A stretch of 64,000 nucleotides of DNA. It comes from a bacterium 1XD21-13. GTDB taxonomy: Bacteria > Bacillota > Clostridia > Lachnospirales > Lachnospiraceae. Shown piece after piece: positions 9,683 to 18,091 of the stretch. A program made the translations under genes and the position numbers. The stretch is taken from contig QZDX01000009.1 of the NCBI GenBank assembly GCA_009917555.1, positions 84,506 to 148,505 on the forward strand, read 5' to 3'. Below the pieces are notes generated by a model. The model was not told the DNA's origin, searched no databases, and worked only from the letters and a program-made list of their open reading frames with translations. Within the stretch, counting starts at the first letter, position 1; the number at the start of each line of letters is the position of its first letter.

Positions 9683-9722
9683 AGAAGAAACAAAAGATAA
9701 TACATAAGATACGAATGATGAC

Positions 9723-9759
9723 AAAGGCGTTACCAATTCCCGTGGTAACGCCTTTTTTT
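9723..9759 (+). terminator. Strong intrinsic terminator/attenuator
   Basis: AAAGGCGTTACCA at 9723-9735 pairs perfectly with TGGTAACGCCTTT at 9743-9755 around ATTCCCG, followed by a run of seven T. It lies between a good promoter and the membrane protein gene at 10006, so it may act as an attenuator. Confidence 0.85.
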
Positions 9760-9770
9760 GTGCAGGAGGG

Positions 9771-9883
9771 AATTCTTCCTGCACGATTTTATCTTTTGTT
9801 TAGGGCCGAAGGCCCTATCTCTCCCTTTTATATTCGACCTTTTGTTCCGGCTGCGGCTGTATTGCGCAGCCGGGCAAAGTCGA
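9771..9883 (+). other. Structured non-coding stretch upstream of the GT-C-like gene
   Basis: Between the attenuator and the gene at 10006 lie further inverted repeats: AGGGCC-GAA-GGCCCT (9802-9816) and a longer hairpin at 9834-9883 in which TCGAC pairs with GTCGA and CCGGCTGCG with CGCAGCCGG. This is more structure than ordinary spacer. No known RNA family is recognised, and no convincing open frame lies here. Confidence 0.45.
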
Positions 9884-10005
9884 TGTAAAAGCGTTTGTAA
9901 TGAAGGGTTTTTTTGGCGAGAAATGGTGAAACATGGCGGCGAGAGCTGTCTTGTTTTACCTGGATAAACTCGCTATAATTGCGTCATCCTAAGGGTTAGG
10001 AAGGG

Positions 10006-11457
10006 ATGATGCGCGTGAAAGGGCTTACAAAAGAGACATGGATGGAGGCTGTTGTTTTTGCGTTTGTAGTCGGCGTCTGGCTTTTGTGGGCTTTTATTTT
10101 GCCTCTCAATGAGGGACCGGATGAAAATATGAGGCTGCAGATCGCGGAATTTATTCTGGAATATGGAAAGCTTCCCACAGGCTACCAGAAGGAGATTATG
10201 GACTATACTTGGGGCTTTACCTATGGCTTTCGTCCAATTCTTCCCCAGATGCTGGAGGCTTTGCTCATGCGGCTTTCCATGGTTTTTACACAGGACGCAT
10301 TTGCGCTGCTGTTTGCAGGAAGGCTTGCCAGTGTGCTTTGCGGGGTGATATTTCTTGGGTATGTGCGAGCTCTGGGGCATCTGCTGTTTGAGGACAGGCT
10401 TTTAAGATGGCTGTTTATACTGCTGAATCTATGTCTTCCCCAGTCCAGCTTTTTATTTTCCTATTTGAATTGTGATTCTATGGCGCTGATGGCTTCGGCT
10501 ATGATCCTGTATTATCTGTTAAAAGGAAGAAGGGATTCCTTCTCTGTCAGGACATGTGTCTCTTTAGCCGTAAGTCTTTCTATCTGCGTACTCTCTTATT
10601 ACAATGCCTATGGATTTTTGCTGACCGCATGTTTTCTGTTTGCAGGCTGTTATTGGGAACGGGGCAGAAAGGGAGAGGCATGTCATAGGGAATTTTGGAA
10701 AAAAGGCTTCTTGATTGGCGGGCTTGTATTTGCATTGACCGGATGGTGGTTTGTGCGAAATTATATGCTGTATGACGGAGATTTTTTGGGACTGCGGACC
10801 CAGGAGGAATATGCCGAGCGATATGCCTTGGATCTGTATAAACCCTCAGGGAGAAGAAACTGTATCAACCAGGGAATTTCCTTGGCGGATATGCTCTTTC
10901 GATCAGACTGGGCGGTTTCCGTGTTTAAGAGCTTTGTGGGAATATTGGCGCCTCTGACCGAGGCTCACCGGGCTTGGATCTTTGTGGGCTATGGCCTGTT
11001 GTTTCTGGCCGGAGGGATTGGAATTGCATGGGAATGCGGGCAAGGGCTCCGAAGAAGGTGGGGAGCGGAAAGAAAAGGGACAGCTGTGGATGTGTTCCAG
11101 GTGATGCTTCATGTAGGGTTTATGACAGCGGTGCTGCTGCCCAATGCTTTGAATGTCTGGTATTCCTATTCCAATGACTATCAGCCCCAGGGGCGTTATA
11201 GTATGCCTATGCTGGTGCCCTTTATGTATTATGTGGTGCGGGGGCTTGGATTCCTAAAGGGGAAGCTGGAAAAGGCTTGGGGAATGAGAAGGAACGATTG
11301 GATCAGGCTGACAGGAGGACTGGCATGTCTTTGGATGCTTGCGGTGCTGGGATACTGCACGGCGAGGATTATGTGGCCGGCTTACCGGAATGTGGAGGAC
11401 AAGGCGGAGGTGCGGGTATACACCATGGAGGAGCTGTATGGAGAAAAAAGCCCCTAA
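10006..11457 (+). CDS. Polytopic membrane protein, GT-C/DUF2142-like glycosyltransferase candidate
   Basis: It is a protein of 483 residues with about ten hydrophobic segments. After the first one (about 12-27) comes LPLNEGPDENMRLQIAEF, which matches the position and style of the extracytoplasmic PDE/DE motif of GT-C and DUF2142 membrane glycosyltransferases. Those enzymes use lipid-linked sugars to decorate wall polymers or glycolipids. ATGATG follows AGGAAGGG closely; 10009 is an equally possible start. The gene stands alone after the attenuated leader. Family assignment rests on topology and one motif, so the function is tentative. Confidence 0.7.
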   Translation: MMRVKGLTKETWMEAVVFAFVVGVWLLWAFILPLNEGPDENMRLQIAEFILEYGKLPTGYQKEIMDYTWGFTYGFRPILPQMLEALLMRLSMVFTQDAFALLFAGRLASVLCGVIFLGYVRALGHLLFEDRLLRWLFILLNLCLPQSSFLFSYLNCDSMALMASAMILYYLLKGRRDSFSVRTCVSLAVSLSICVLSYYNAYGFLLTACFLFAGCYWERGRKGEACHREFWKKGFLIGGLVFALTGWWFVRNYMLYDGDFLGLRTQEEYAERYALDLYKPSGRRNCINQGISLADMLFRSDWAVSVFKSFVGILAPLTEAHRAWIFVGYGLLFLAGGIGIAWECGQGLRRRWGAERKGTAVDVFQVMLHVGFMTAVLLPNALNVWYSYSNDYQPQGRYSMPMLVPFMYYVVRGLGFLKGKLEKAWGMRRNDWIRLTGGLACLWMLAVLGYCTARIMWPAYRNVEDKAEVRVYTMEELYGEKSP

Positions 11458-11798
11458 TATGGGAGGATGCCAGGTGGCTGGTCCACCTGGCATTTATTAT
11501 GAAAAAGTTTATTCAAAAAATAGTAATTGCTTACTAGGGGCTGTCATGTTGTTTTTTGTCTTGCTTTATCTTATGGTCTTATTATATGGAATAGAAATGA
11601 ATGGATTATGTTAATCAATTTAACGATTTTTAAAAGATGTGTGAATAAAATATGAACGCGGCCGATGTTGGACTTATTTGGAAAAGCAATAGGGGTTTTG
11701 TGGTTTTTGGTTGGGGTCAGGGCAGTAGAAGGGGAAATTTTGTGAAAATTTTAAGAAATATGAAATAGCTTTGAGAATTTTTTTAGAACATCCCACCA
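11458..11798. other. Intergenic region, no supported gene
   Basis: AT-rich spacer. A short frame near 11500 reads MKKFIQKIVIAY and stops; a hydrophobic stretch (LFFVLLYLMVLLYGIEM) follows in another frame, which could be a decayed 38-residue membrane peptide. I see no stable RNA structure here before the amt promoter. Confidence 0.4.
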
Positions 11799-11826
11799 TT
11801 GACATTTTTCTTGAGGAGGGTATAAT
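11799..11826 (+). promoter_or_regulatory. Promoter of the amt leader
   Basis: Consensus TTGACA at 11799-11804 and TATAAT at 11821-11826 with a 16-bp spacer. The transcript would start near 11833 and immediately enter the hairpin at 11840-11886, leaving a 170-nt path to the Amt start codon. Confidence 0.8.
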
Positions 11827-11839
11827 TAGGGGCATATCA

Positions 11840-11886
11840 AAGGAGATTTAGGTGAGCACATACCGCTCGCAGAAATCTCCTTTTTT
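11840..11886 (+). terminator. Intrinsic terminator in the amt leader (probable attenuator)
   Basis: AAGGAGATTT (11840-11849) pairs with AAATCTCCTT (11873-11882). An inner stem GAGC/GCTC lies within the loop, and a run of six T follows at 11881-11886. It sits between a consensus promoter and amt, so read-through is probably controlled, as with nitrogen-gene antiterminators. The regulator is unknown. Confidence 0.75.
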
Positions 11887-12055
11887 ATGTATACGGGCAT
11901 CCGAAAGAAGATGTAATTCAAAACTGACAGGAGCCCGGTTATCATTACAGAGCGGCCGCCTGTATGAGAAACTGTTTACACAGGTAATTAAAATCCGGCT
12001 TTACGGCCTCTGCACAACCCAGAGCCTGCAAAGGCGGAATGGAGGAGGAAACGTT

Positions 12056-13801
12056 ATGACAGAAGAATTATTGAATGCTGTAAGCAGCCAGGTCTTTGCG
12101 GTCTGGTTTCTCATAGGAGCAGCCCTGGTATTTTGGATGCAGGCAGGCTTTGCCATGGTAGAGACAGGCTTTACCAGGGCAAAGAATGCAGGAAATATTT
12201 TGATGAAAAATCTGATGGATTTCTGTATCGGAACTGTAGTATTTATCCTGATCGGCTTCAGCCTGCTGCTTGGCGAGGACTTGATGGGGCTGATTGGAAA
12301 GCCGGGCTTTGACATTTTTACAAATTATGCGGATTTTGACTGGTCCAACTTTGTATTCAACCTGGTATTCTGTGCTACCACAGCCACAATCGTGTCCGGC
12401 GCAATGGCAGAGCGCACAAAATTTTTATCCTACTGCGTGTACTCAGCCATAATCTCAGCCGTCATATATCCCATTGAGGCACACTGGATCTGGGGCGGCG
12501 GCTGGCTGGCCCAGATGGGCTTTCATGATTTTGCAGGCTCCTGCGCCATCCATATGGTAGGCGGAATCTCCGCCCTCATCGGTGCAAAGATTCTTGGACC
12601 CCGCATCGGGAAATTTGTAAAAGACAAGGATGGAAAGGTAACAAAGGTCAATGCATTTCCGGGACATAATCTTCCCATTGGATGCCTGGGCGTATTTATC
12701 CTGTGGCTTGGCTGGTACGGCTTCAACGGCGCCGCGGCCACCAGCGTAGAACAGCTGGGCTCCATCTTCGTAACCACCACAATCGCCCCGGCCATAGCCA
12801 CCGTAGTATGCATGGTATTCACCTGGGTAAAATACGGAAAACCCGACGTATCCATGTGTCTGAACGCTTCCCTGGCCGGCCTGGTAGCCATCACCGCCCC
12901 CTGCGATGTCACAGACGTGGCAGGCGCCCTGGCCATTGGCGCCGTATCCGGCGTACTGGTAGTATTTGGCGTATGGTTCCTGGATTATGTGCTGCATGTA
13001 GACGATCCCGTAGGCGCCGTAGCCGTCCACTGCTTAAACGGTATCTGGGGAACCCTGGCGGTAGGTCTCTTTGCCACCACCACCGCACCGGGCAATGACA
13101 GCCTGACCGGATTATTCTACGGCGGCGGTTTCGACCTCTTGGGCAAGCAGCTTATAGGCTTCGCAGCCGTGGCCGCCTGGACAGCCGTTACCATCACCAT
13201 AGCATTTATCATAATCAAAGCAACCATAGGTCTCAGGGTAACAGAGGAAGAAGAAATCGTAGGTCTGGATTCCTGCGAACACGGGTTACCCTCTGCCTAC
13301 GCAGGCTTCAGCATCATGGACATTGCCAACACCATGACCATGGAGATCAACGAAAACACCAACCTGGGCGTAGAAGACTACGACGCAGCCTCCAACGCAC
13401 AGAGGGATGCGGCAGTCAAAGTAGTAGAAGCCCCCGTCACCACCTCCGGCATCTACAAGGTAGCCATCATAGCCAAGCTGTCCCGCTATGACAAGCTGAA
13501 AAAAGCCATGAACGACATCGGCGTAACGGGAATGACCGTCACCCAGGTCATGGGCTGCGGCGTCCAAAAGGGAGCCGGCGAGCGCTACAGAGGCGTAGAA
13601 ATGGACGCCACCCTGCTCCCCAAGGTAAAAGTAGAAGTAATCGTAGGTAACATCCCGGTCAACACCGTCATAGAGACAGCCAAAAAAGTCCTCTACACCG
13701 GCCACATAGGTGACGGCAAAATCTTCGTCTACAACGTAGACAAAGTAGTAAAAGTCCGCACCGGCGAAGAAGACCTGGCCGCCCTGCAGGACGTAGAATA
13801 A
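12056..13801 (+). CDS. Ammonium transporter fused to PII (GlnK-like) regulator
   Basis: Residues 1 to about 440 are an Amt channel with eleven or so membrane helices and the twin pore histidines (AIHMVGGISALIG, AVHCLNGIWGTLAVG). Residues from about 470 to 581 are a complete PII domain (YKVAIIAKLSRYDKLKKAM, then the T-loop, then GDGKIFVYNVDKVVKVRTGE). PII proteins normally plug Amt under nitrogen excess; here plug and channel are one chain. In the T-loop the first Tyr is kept (ERYRGVE) but the usual uridylylated Tyr is Met (RGVEM). Start 12056 follows GGAGGAGG. Wobble positions near the 3' end are almost all A or C, unlike most neighbours. Confidence 0.95.
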   Translation: MTEELLNAVSSQVFAVWFLIGAALVFWMQAGFAMVETGFTRAKNAGNILMKNLMDFCIGTVVFILIGFSLLLGEDLMGLIGKPGFDIFTNYADFDWSNFVFNLVFCATTATIVSGAMAERTKFLSYCVYSAIISAVIYPIEAHWIWGGGWLAQMGFHDFAGSCAIHMVGGISALIGAKILGPRIGKFVKDKDGKVTKVNAFPGHNLPIGCLGVFILWLGWYGFNGAAATSVEQLGSIFVTTTIAPAIATVVCMVFTWVKYGKPDVSMCLNASLAGLVAITAPCDVTDVAGALAIGAVSGVLVVFGVWFLDYVLHVDDPVGAVAVHCLNGIWGTLAVGLFATTTAPGNDSLTGLFYGGGFDLLGKQLIGFAAVAAWTAVTITIAFIIIKATIGLRVTEEEEIVGLDSCEHGLPSAYAGFSIMDIANTMTMEINENTNLGVEDYDAASNAQRDAAVKVVEAPVTTSGIYKVAIIAKLSRYDKLKKAMNDIGVTGMTVTQVMGCGVQKGAGERYRGVEMDATLLPKVKVEVIVGNIPVNTVIETAKKVLYTGHIGDGKIFVYNVDKVVKVRTGEEDLAALQDVE

Positions 13802-13882
13802 AAATATATACTAAAAAAACCATAAAATAATTCCTATAAATCCATAAAAAACAGAGATACTCCCCCAGCAGCTTAGAAGTCA

Positions 13883-14092
13883 GGGAGAGGAGCATAAGGG
13901 CCCGCCGGATTTTCCAATATCAAGGTGTCCGCCTGTTCTCGAACGCTCCGTCTGATACGGACGAACATTGCCAAAAGATCTAAAAGTATACAAACACATT
14001 TCCAGGCAATGTACGACCGGAGCAGACGGAGTGTACGAGAACCGCGCGAACACCGATATGGAAAATCCGGCGGGCCCTTATGCTCCTCTCCC
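13883..14092. repeat. Giant inverted repeat, copy 1 (210 bp)
   Basis: Outer arms 13883-13916 and 14059-14092 are perfectly complementary over 34 bp. Inside, a further 50 or so bases pair with mismatches (CGCTCCGTCTG against CAGACGGAGTG; GAACATTGCC against GGCAATGTAC), leaving a loop near 13975-14010. The inner arms match copy 2 (25954-26166) in reverse orientation at roughly 85-90 percent by eye; the 30-bp outer stems do not match. It begins 82 bp after the Amt stop and ends 125 bp before the Na/Pi gene. Confidence 0.85.
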
Positions 14093-14216
14093 GTCCGTCT
14101 AATACATACTTTACAAACATTTTACAAATACTGCGACTATATTTAACCCCATTCTGCTAAGCTATCCCCATACCCAAAGATCAAGTTTTTACAAAAACAA
14201 AAAAGGAGGACCCCAT

Positions 14217-15863
14217 ATGTCTCACATAGAAATGCTATTCCGCTTCATCGGCGGCCTTGGAATGTTCCTATATGGAATGAATGTCATGGCAGACGGTCTG
14301 CAGAAATCCGCAGGAAATCATATGCGTCATCTACTTGGCATTCTGACCAAAAACCGCCTCCTGGGAATCCTCCTTGGCGCCGGTGTCACCGCAGTCATCC
14401 AGAGCAGCTCCGCCACCACCGTCATGGTAGTAGGCTTTGTAAACGCCGGACTCATGAACCTGACCCAAGCAGCAGGAATCATCATGGGAGCCAACATCGG
14501 AACCACCATTACCGCCTGGGTCGTATCCATGAGCGAATGGGGCAGCGTCCTAAAGCCTGAATTCTTTGCCCCCCTGCTCATTGGAATTGGCGCATTTCTA
14601 ATCCTGTTTTCCAAAAAAGAGAAGACCCATGAGCTAAGTGAGATCCTTATGGGCTTTGGCCTCCTATTCATTGGCTTAAGCTTTATGTCAGGAGCCATCA
14701 CTCCCTACAGGGATGCCCCCATTTTTTCCGAAGCATTCCGTATCCTTGGCAGCAACCCCATCCTGGGCATCCTCACCGGACTTGTAGTAACGGCAGTGAT
14801 CCAGAGCTCCTCTGCCTCCGTGGGTATCCTACAGACCCTGGCGGCAAATGGCGTGGTAACCTGGAATTCTGCCATTTACATCACCCTGGGGCAAAATATC
14901 GGAACCTGTGTGACGGCGCTGCTGTCAAGCCTTGGGGCTCACCGCACGGCCAAGCGGGCGGCAGTCATCCATCTGCTCTTTAATGTAATGGGAGCTATCC
15001 TGTTCGGGGGAATCCTATTTGTGATCTTCACCTTTAGCCGCTCCCTTGCAGGGGCAACCATTAACAGCGTGCAGATTTCCATTTTCCATACCATCTTTAA
15101 TGTGACCAATACAATCCTTCTATTCCCCTTTGCCAACTGGCTGGTAAAGATGTCAGGGCTTCTGGTAAAAGGAGAGGAAGAGCCGGAGGAGGAAGAGAGC
15201 TTCCAGCTTCCCAATCTGGATGAGCGTATCCTGGAAACCCCGTCCTTTGCGGTGGAATATGCGGTCAAGGAGACCGTGCGTATGGGGGAGCTGGCATGGC
15301 AGCATGCAAAGCTTGTTTTTGACGCAGTCCGCACAGGCAGTCAAAAACGGGTTGACAAAGCCTATAAAATAGAAGAAACTATGAATAGATACGAGAGGCA
15401 GATGACAGAATACCTGGCCAAAATCAGCAAAACCTCCCTTACGGATCATCAGAGGCAGGTGGTGGGGAATCTTCTCTATACCGTGGGCGATATTGAGCGG
15501 ATGAGCGATCACTGCGATAATATTGCTGAGATGGCCGAGCAGATGATAAAGGAGCGCCTGACCTTTTCCCTGGAAGCCCTGGAGGGACTGGAGGAAATCG
15601 AGGGTCTAGCCCTGGATGCCATGAAAGCATCCATTCTTGCCCGGCAGACAGAGAAAATGGCTTATGTACAGCAGACCATACAGATCGAGGATGAGATCGA
15701 CGATCTGGAGGAGGAGCTGCGGGAAAAGCATATTGAGCGGCTGGCGAGAAATCAGTGCTCCGCAGCCAGAGGTGTGATTTATCTGGATATTTTGAGCAAT
15801 ATTGAGCGTATTTCCGATCATGCTGACAACATTGCCGGCTATGTGGCAGACGAAATACAGTGA
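14217..15863 (+). CDS. Na/Pi cotransporter family protein with PhoU-like tail
   Basis: Sodium-coupled phosphate importer of the NptA/YjbB type, 548 residues. Two internal Na/Pi repeats carry the signatures QSSSATTVMVVGFVNAG (about 62) and QSSSASVGILQTLAANG (about 195). The cytoplasmic C-terminal third (about 355-548) is a PhoU-like helical bundle with the IERMSDHCDNIAEM and IERISDHADNIAGY repeats that bind metal. AAAGGAGG lies 9 bp before the ATG. It overlaps the kinase gene by 4 bp, linking uptake with the two-component pair that follows. The 5' third is A/C-rich at wobble positions; this fades along the gene. Confidence 0.93.
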   Translation: MSHIEMLFRFIGGLGMFLYGMNVMADGLQKSAGNHMRHLLGILTKNRLLGILLGAGVTAVIQSSSATTVMVVGFVNAGLMNLTQAAGIIMGANIGTTITAWVVSMSEWGSVLKPEFFAPLLIGIGAFLILFSKKEKTHELSEILMGFGLLFIGLSFMSGAITPYRDAPIFSEAFRILGSNPILGILTGLVVTAVIQSSSASVGILQTLAANGVVTWNSAIYITLGQNIGTCVTALLSSLGAHRTAKRAAVIHLLFNVMGAILFGGILFVIFTFSRSLAGATINSVQISIFHTIFNVTNTILLFPFANWLVKMSGLLVKGEEEPEEEESFQLPNLDERILETPSFAVEYAVKETVRMGELAWQHAKLVFDAVRTGSQKRVDKAYKIEETMNRYERQMTEYLAKISKTSLTDHQRQVVGNLLYTVGDIERMSDHCDNIAEMAEQMIKERLTFSLEALEGLEEIEGLALDAMKASILARQTEKMAYVQQTIQIEDEIDDLEEELREKHIERLARNQCSAARGVIYLDILSNIERISDHADNIAGYVADEIQ

Positions 15864-17179
15864 GGTACAATTGGAACACTACTATGGATTTGAAAAAGAA
15901 ATTTTTGATTGGCTATGCAGTGGCGGCTGTGGCTGCCCTGCTTGCCTTTGAGTATGCTTTTTGGAGTAACGGCTTTTCCTATCTGGAAAAACAGAGCGAG
16001 GCAGGATATCTGACCCAGGCAGAGATGCTTCGGGATATTCTTTTGGCAGAGCTGCCAAAGGGAGCTTTTTTGCCGGAGGAGATGGAAGCCTTTGCGGAGC
16101 AGTATGGGGAGAAATATGGGATTCGCATTACCATTATTGACCAGGAGGGACGGGTGCTGGGAGAATCCGAGGGACCGGGGCCTGCTATGAACAATCACTT
16201 GGATCGGGAGGAGGTTCAGAGGGCTCTGGCAGGGGAGAGCAACAGCATTCTCAGAAGCTCTGCCACCTTTGGCATGGATTACTGCTACTGTGCGGTCCCG
16301 ATGAATGCAGGAGGCTTTCGGGGAGTGATTCGGACGGCAGTTCCCATGGAGGAGCTTCGGGATATGGATGACGAATTCCTGCGTTCCACCCTGCTTGCCA
16401 TTGCAATCCTGCTTTTGCTGGTGCTCTCTCTTGTTATGTATTTTCGGAAATATTTGTCAGCCATGCGGGCAGTGGAGAATCAGCGCCGGGAATTTGTTTC
16501 CAATGTAACCCATGAGCTGAAAACGCCTCTCACCTCCATCCGGGGCTTTGTGGAGACCTTGAAAAACGGTGCTGTGGAGGACCCGGACTGTGCGGGACGG
16601 TTCCTGGATATTATTGATATTGAGACGGAGCGCCTGGGAAATCTGATTGACGATACTCTTCTCCTTTCCGAAATTGAGAGCAAGCAGGATGTGCGCCAGG
16701 AGCTCTGCGACGTAAATAAGGTGATAGAGGAGGTCACGGAGCTTTTAGCGCCCAAGGTAAAGCCCCATGTACGTCTGATATTTACACCGGACGCCGATGT
16801 ACGGTCTTATACCTGCAATCGGGATCGGCTCAAGCAGCTTGTGATCAACCTGGTGGACAATGGGCTCAAAGCTACGGATTTTGGTGCGGTGACCATCCAG
16901 TGTAAAAGTACGGACAGTCATCTGGTTCTGGAGATTGCCGATACGGGGATTGGCATGGAGGCAGAGCAGACGGATCGGATTTTTGAGAGGTTTTACCGTG
17001 TGGACAAGGGGAGATCCAGGGCGCAGGGCGGTACGGGACTGGGACTGTCCATTGTGAAGCATATTGTGGAGCTTTACAGGGGAACGATCCAGGTGGAGAG
17101 TAAGCCGGGAGAGGGAACCGTGTTCCGGGTGGAGCTGCCCTATGATGAAAATAAGCCATCAGCCATTTCCATGCAATAG
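15860..17179 (+). CDS. PhoR-like sensor histidine kinase
   Basis: Membrane histidine kinase. There are two membrane helices (about 15-35 and 175-195 counted from the GTG at 15860) around an extracytoplasmic sensor region. The H-box is NVTHELKTPLTSIRGFVETL, and the ATPase domain has NLVDNGLKAT, ADTGIGM and GGTGLGLSIVKHI. The GTG at 15860 overlaps the previous stop (translational coupling); an ATG at 15884 is an equally reasonable start giving MDLKKKFLIGY. Lying behind a Na/Pi transporter and before a PhoB-type regulator, it most likely senses phosphate limitation. Confidence 0.92.
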   Translation: MRYNWNTTMDLKKKFLIGYAVAAVAALLAFEYAFWSNGFSYLEKQSEAGYLTQAEMLRDILLAELPKGAFLPEEMEAFAEQYGEKYGIRITIIDQEGRVLGESEGPGPAMNNHLDREEVQRALAGESNSILRSSATFGMDYCYCAVPMNAGGFRGVIRTAVPMEELRDMDDEFLRSTLLAIAILLLLVLSLVMYFRKYLSAMRAVENQRREFVSNVTHELKTPLTSIRGFVETLKNGAVEDPDCAGRFLDIIDIETERLGNLIDDTLLLSEIESKQDVRQELCDVNKVIEEVTELLAPKVKPHVRLIFTPDADVRSYTCNRDRLKQLVINLVDNGLKATDFGAVTIQCKSTDSHLVLEIADTGIGMEAEQTDRIFERFYRVDKGRSRAQGGTGLGLSIVKHIVELYRGTIQVESKPGEGTVFRVELPYDENKPSAISMQ

Positions 17180-17204
17180 GGAAGTCTCCTACCTTATGGC
17201 TCTC

Positions 17205-17252
17205 CGCTTATCGCAATAGTTCGGATGGTTCACGTATATCCTGTTTGACACA
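17205..17252. repeat. Degenerate fragment of the giant inverted repeat
   Basis: GTTCGGATGGTTCACGTATA here resembles GTTCGGACGGTTCACGTACA in the left arm of copy 2, with the next bases (TCCTGTTTG against TCCGTCTG) also alike. I find no matching second arm, so this looks like a decayed half element between the kinase and regulator genes. Confidence 0.45.
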
Positions 17253-17264
17253 TCAGGGGGAAAA

Positions 17265-17335
17265 GATTGAAAATAGAATTTTCAATCTTGAGTTTATGTC
17301 TCAAATGAACGTGCAAGCACGTTCACTTGAGACAT
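17265..17335 (+). promoter_or_regulatory. Two-hairpin leader element, copy B
   Basis: GATTGAAAAT pairs with ATTTTCAATC around AGA (10 bp). Then ATGTCTCAAATGAACGTGC pairs with GCACGTTCACTTGAGACAT around AA with a single A-C mismatch. GGAG and the regulator ATG (17349) follow directly. Homologous to 6772-6834, with paired substitutions in the second stem. Confidence 0.65.
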
Positions 17336-17348
17336 TAGGAGACAAATT

Positions 17349-18050
17349 ATGGACAAGAAAATCATCCTCACAATTGATGACGAGCCCCATATCCTGGAAC
17401 TGTTGGAATACAATCTGACCAGGGCCGGCTACAGGGTGCTTCGGGCAGATACAGGCGAAAAGGGGCTGGAGCTTTTGAGGAGCACGCAGGTGGATTTGGT
17501 GCTCCTGGATTGCATGCTTCCGGGAATGGACGGTATGGAGGTGCTTCGGGAAATACGTGGTGATTCGGGGCTGTCCGCTCTGCCAGTGATGATGCTGACT
17601 GCAAAGGGGGAGGAGATTGACAAGGTTCTGGGACTGGAGCTGGGGGCAGACGACTATCTGACGAAGCCATTTGGTATCCGGGAGCTGGAAGCCAGGGTAA
17701 AGGCCCTTTTGCGTAGAAGCGGGCAGAATCAGAAAGAGGTACAGCCGGAGGGACGGCTTGTGGTAGGAGATCTGGCGATCAATCATGCGGCCCGTGAGGT
17801 GACCCTGCACGGGCTTTCGGTGGTTCTGTCACGAAAGGAGTATGAGCTGCTCCATCTTTTAGTGGCCAACCCTAACCGGGTATTTACCAGAGAGCAGCTT
17901 TTGGAACAGATCTGGGGCTATGAGTATTTCGGTGAGACCCGTACCGTGGATGTACATATCCGAAGCCTGCGTAAGAAGCTGGAGCAGGACCCGGAGCATC
18001 CTCGGTATATCCATACGGTGCGTGGGATTGGGTATAAGTTTGTTAAGTGA
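17349..18050 (+). CDS. PhoB-like response regulator (OmpR family)
   Basis: Transcription factor of 233 residues. The receiver domain has acidic residues TIDDEPH, phosphoacceptor Asp in LVLLDCMLPGMDG (about 53) and the conserved Lys in LTKPFG. The winged-helix DNA-binding domain spans about 135-233 (RKEYELLHLLVANPNRVFTR, TVDVHIRSLRKK). It pairs with the upstream kinase but is separated from it by 170 bp holding a repeat fragment and hairpin element B, so its translation or expression may be set separately from the transporter-kinase message. Phosphate response is inferred from context. Confidence 0.93.
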   Translation: MDKKIILTIDDEPHILELLEYNLTRAGYRVLRADTGEKGLELLRSTQVDLVLLDCMLPGMDGMEVLREIRGDSGLSALPVMMLTAKGEEIDKVLGLELGADDYLTKPFGIRELEARVKALLRRSGQNQKEVQPEGRLVVGDLAINHAAREVTLHGLSVVLSRKEYELLHLLVANPNRVFTREQLLEQIWGYEYFGETRTVDVHIRSLRKKLEQDPEHPRYIHTVRGIGYKFVK

Positions 18051-18091
18051 TGAGTGCGGACAAAAGAGAATAGACAGGGAGAGGGATTATC

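Noticed and set aside
9758..9967. 69-codon open frame after the attenuator
   Set aside because: Overlaps strong RNA hairpins and has no ribosome site; structure explains the region better.
11800..11890. ANTAR-type dual hexaloop leader before amt
   Set aside because: Only one hairpin with a branched loop is visible; the paired hexaloops with A and G at the required positions are not seen.
13883..14092. Giant repeat as an ordinary intrinsic terminator
   Set aside because: Length, conserved non-terminator core, second copy in reverse orientation and lack of a T-run argue against it.
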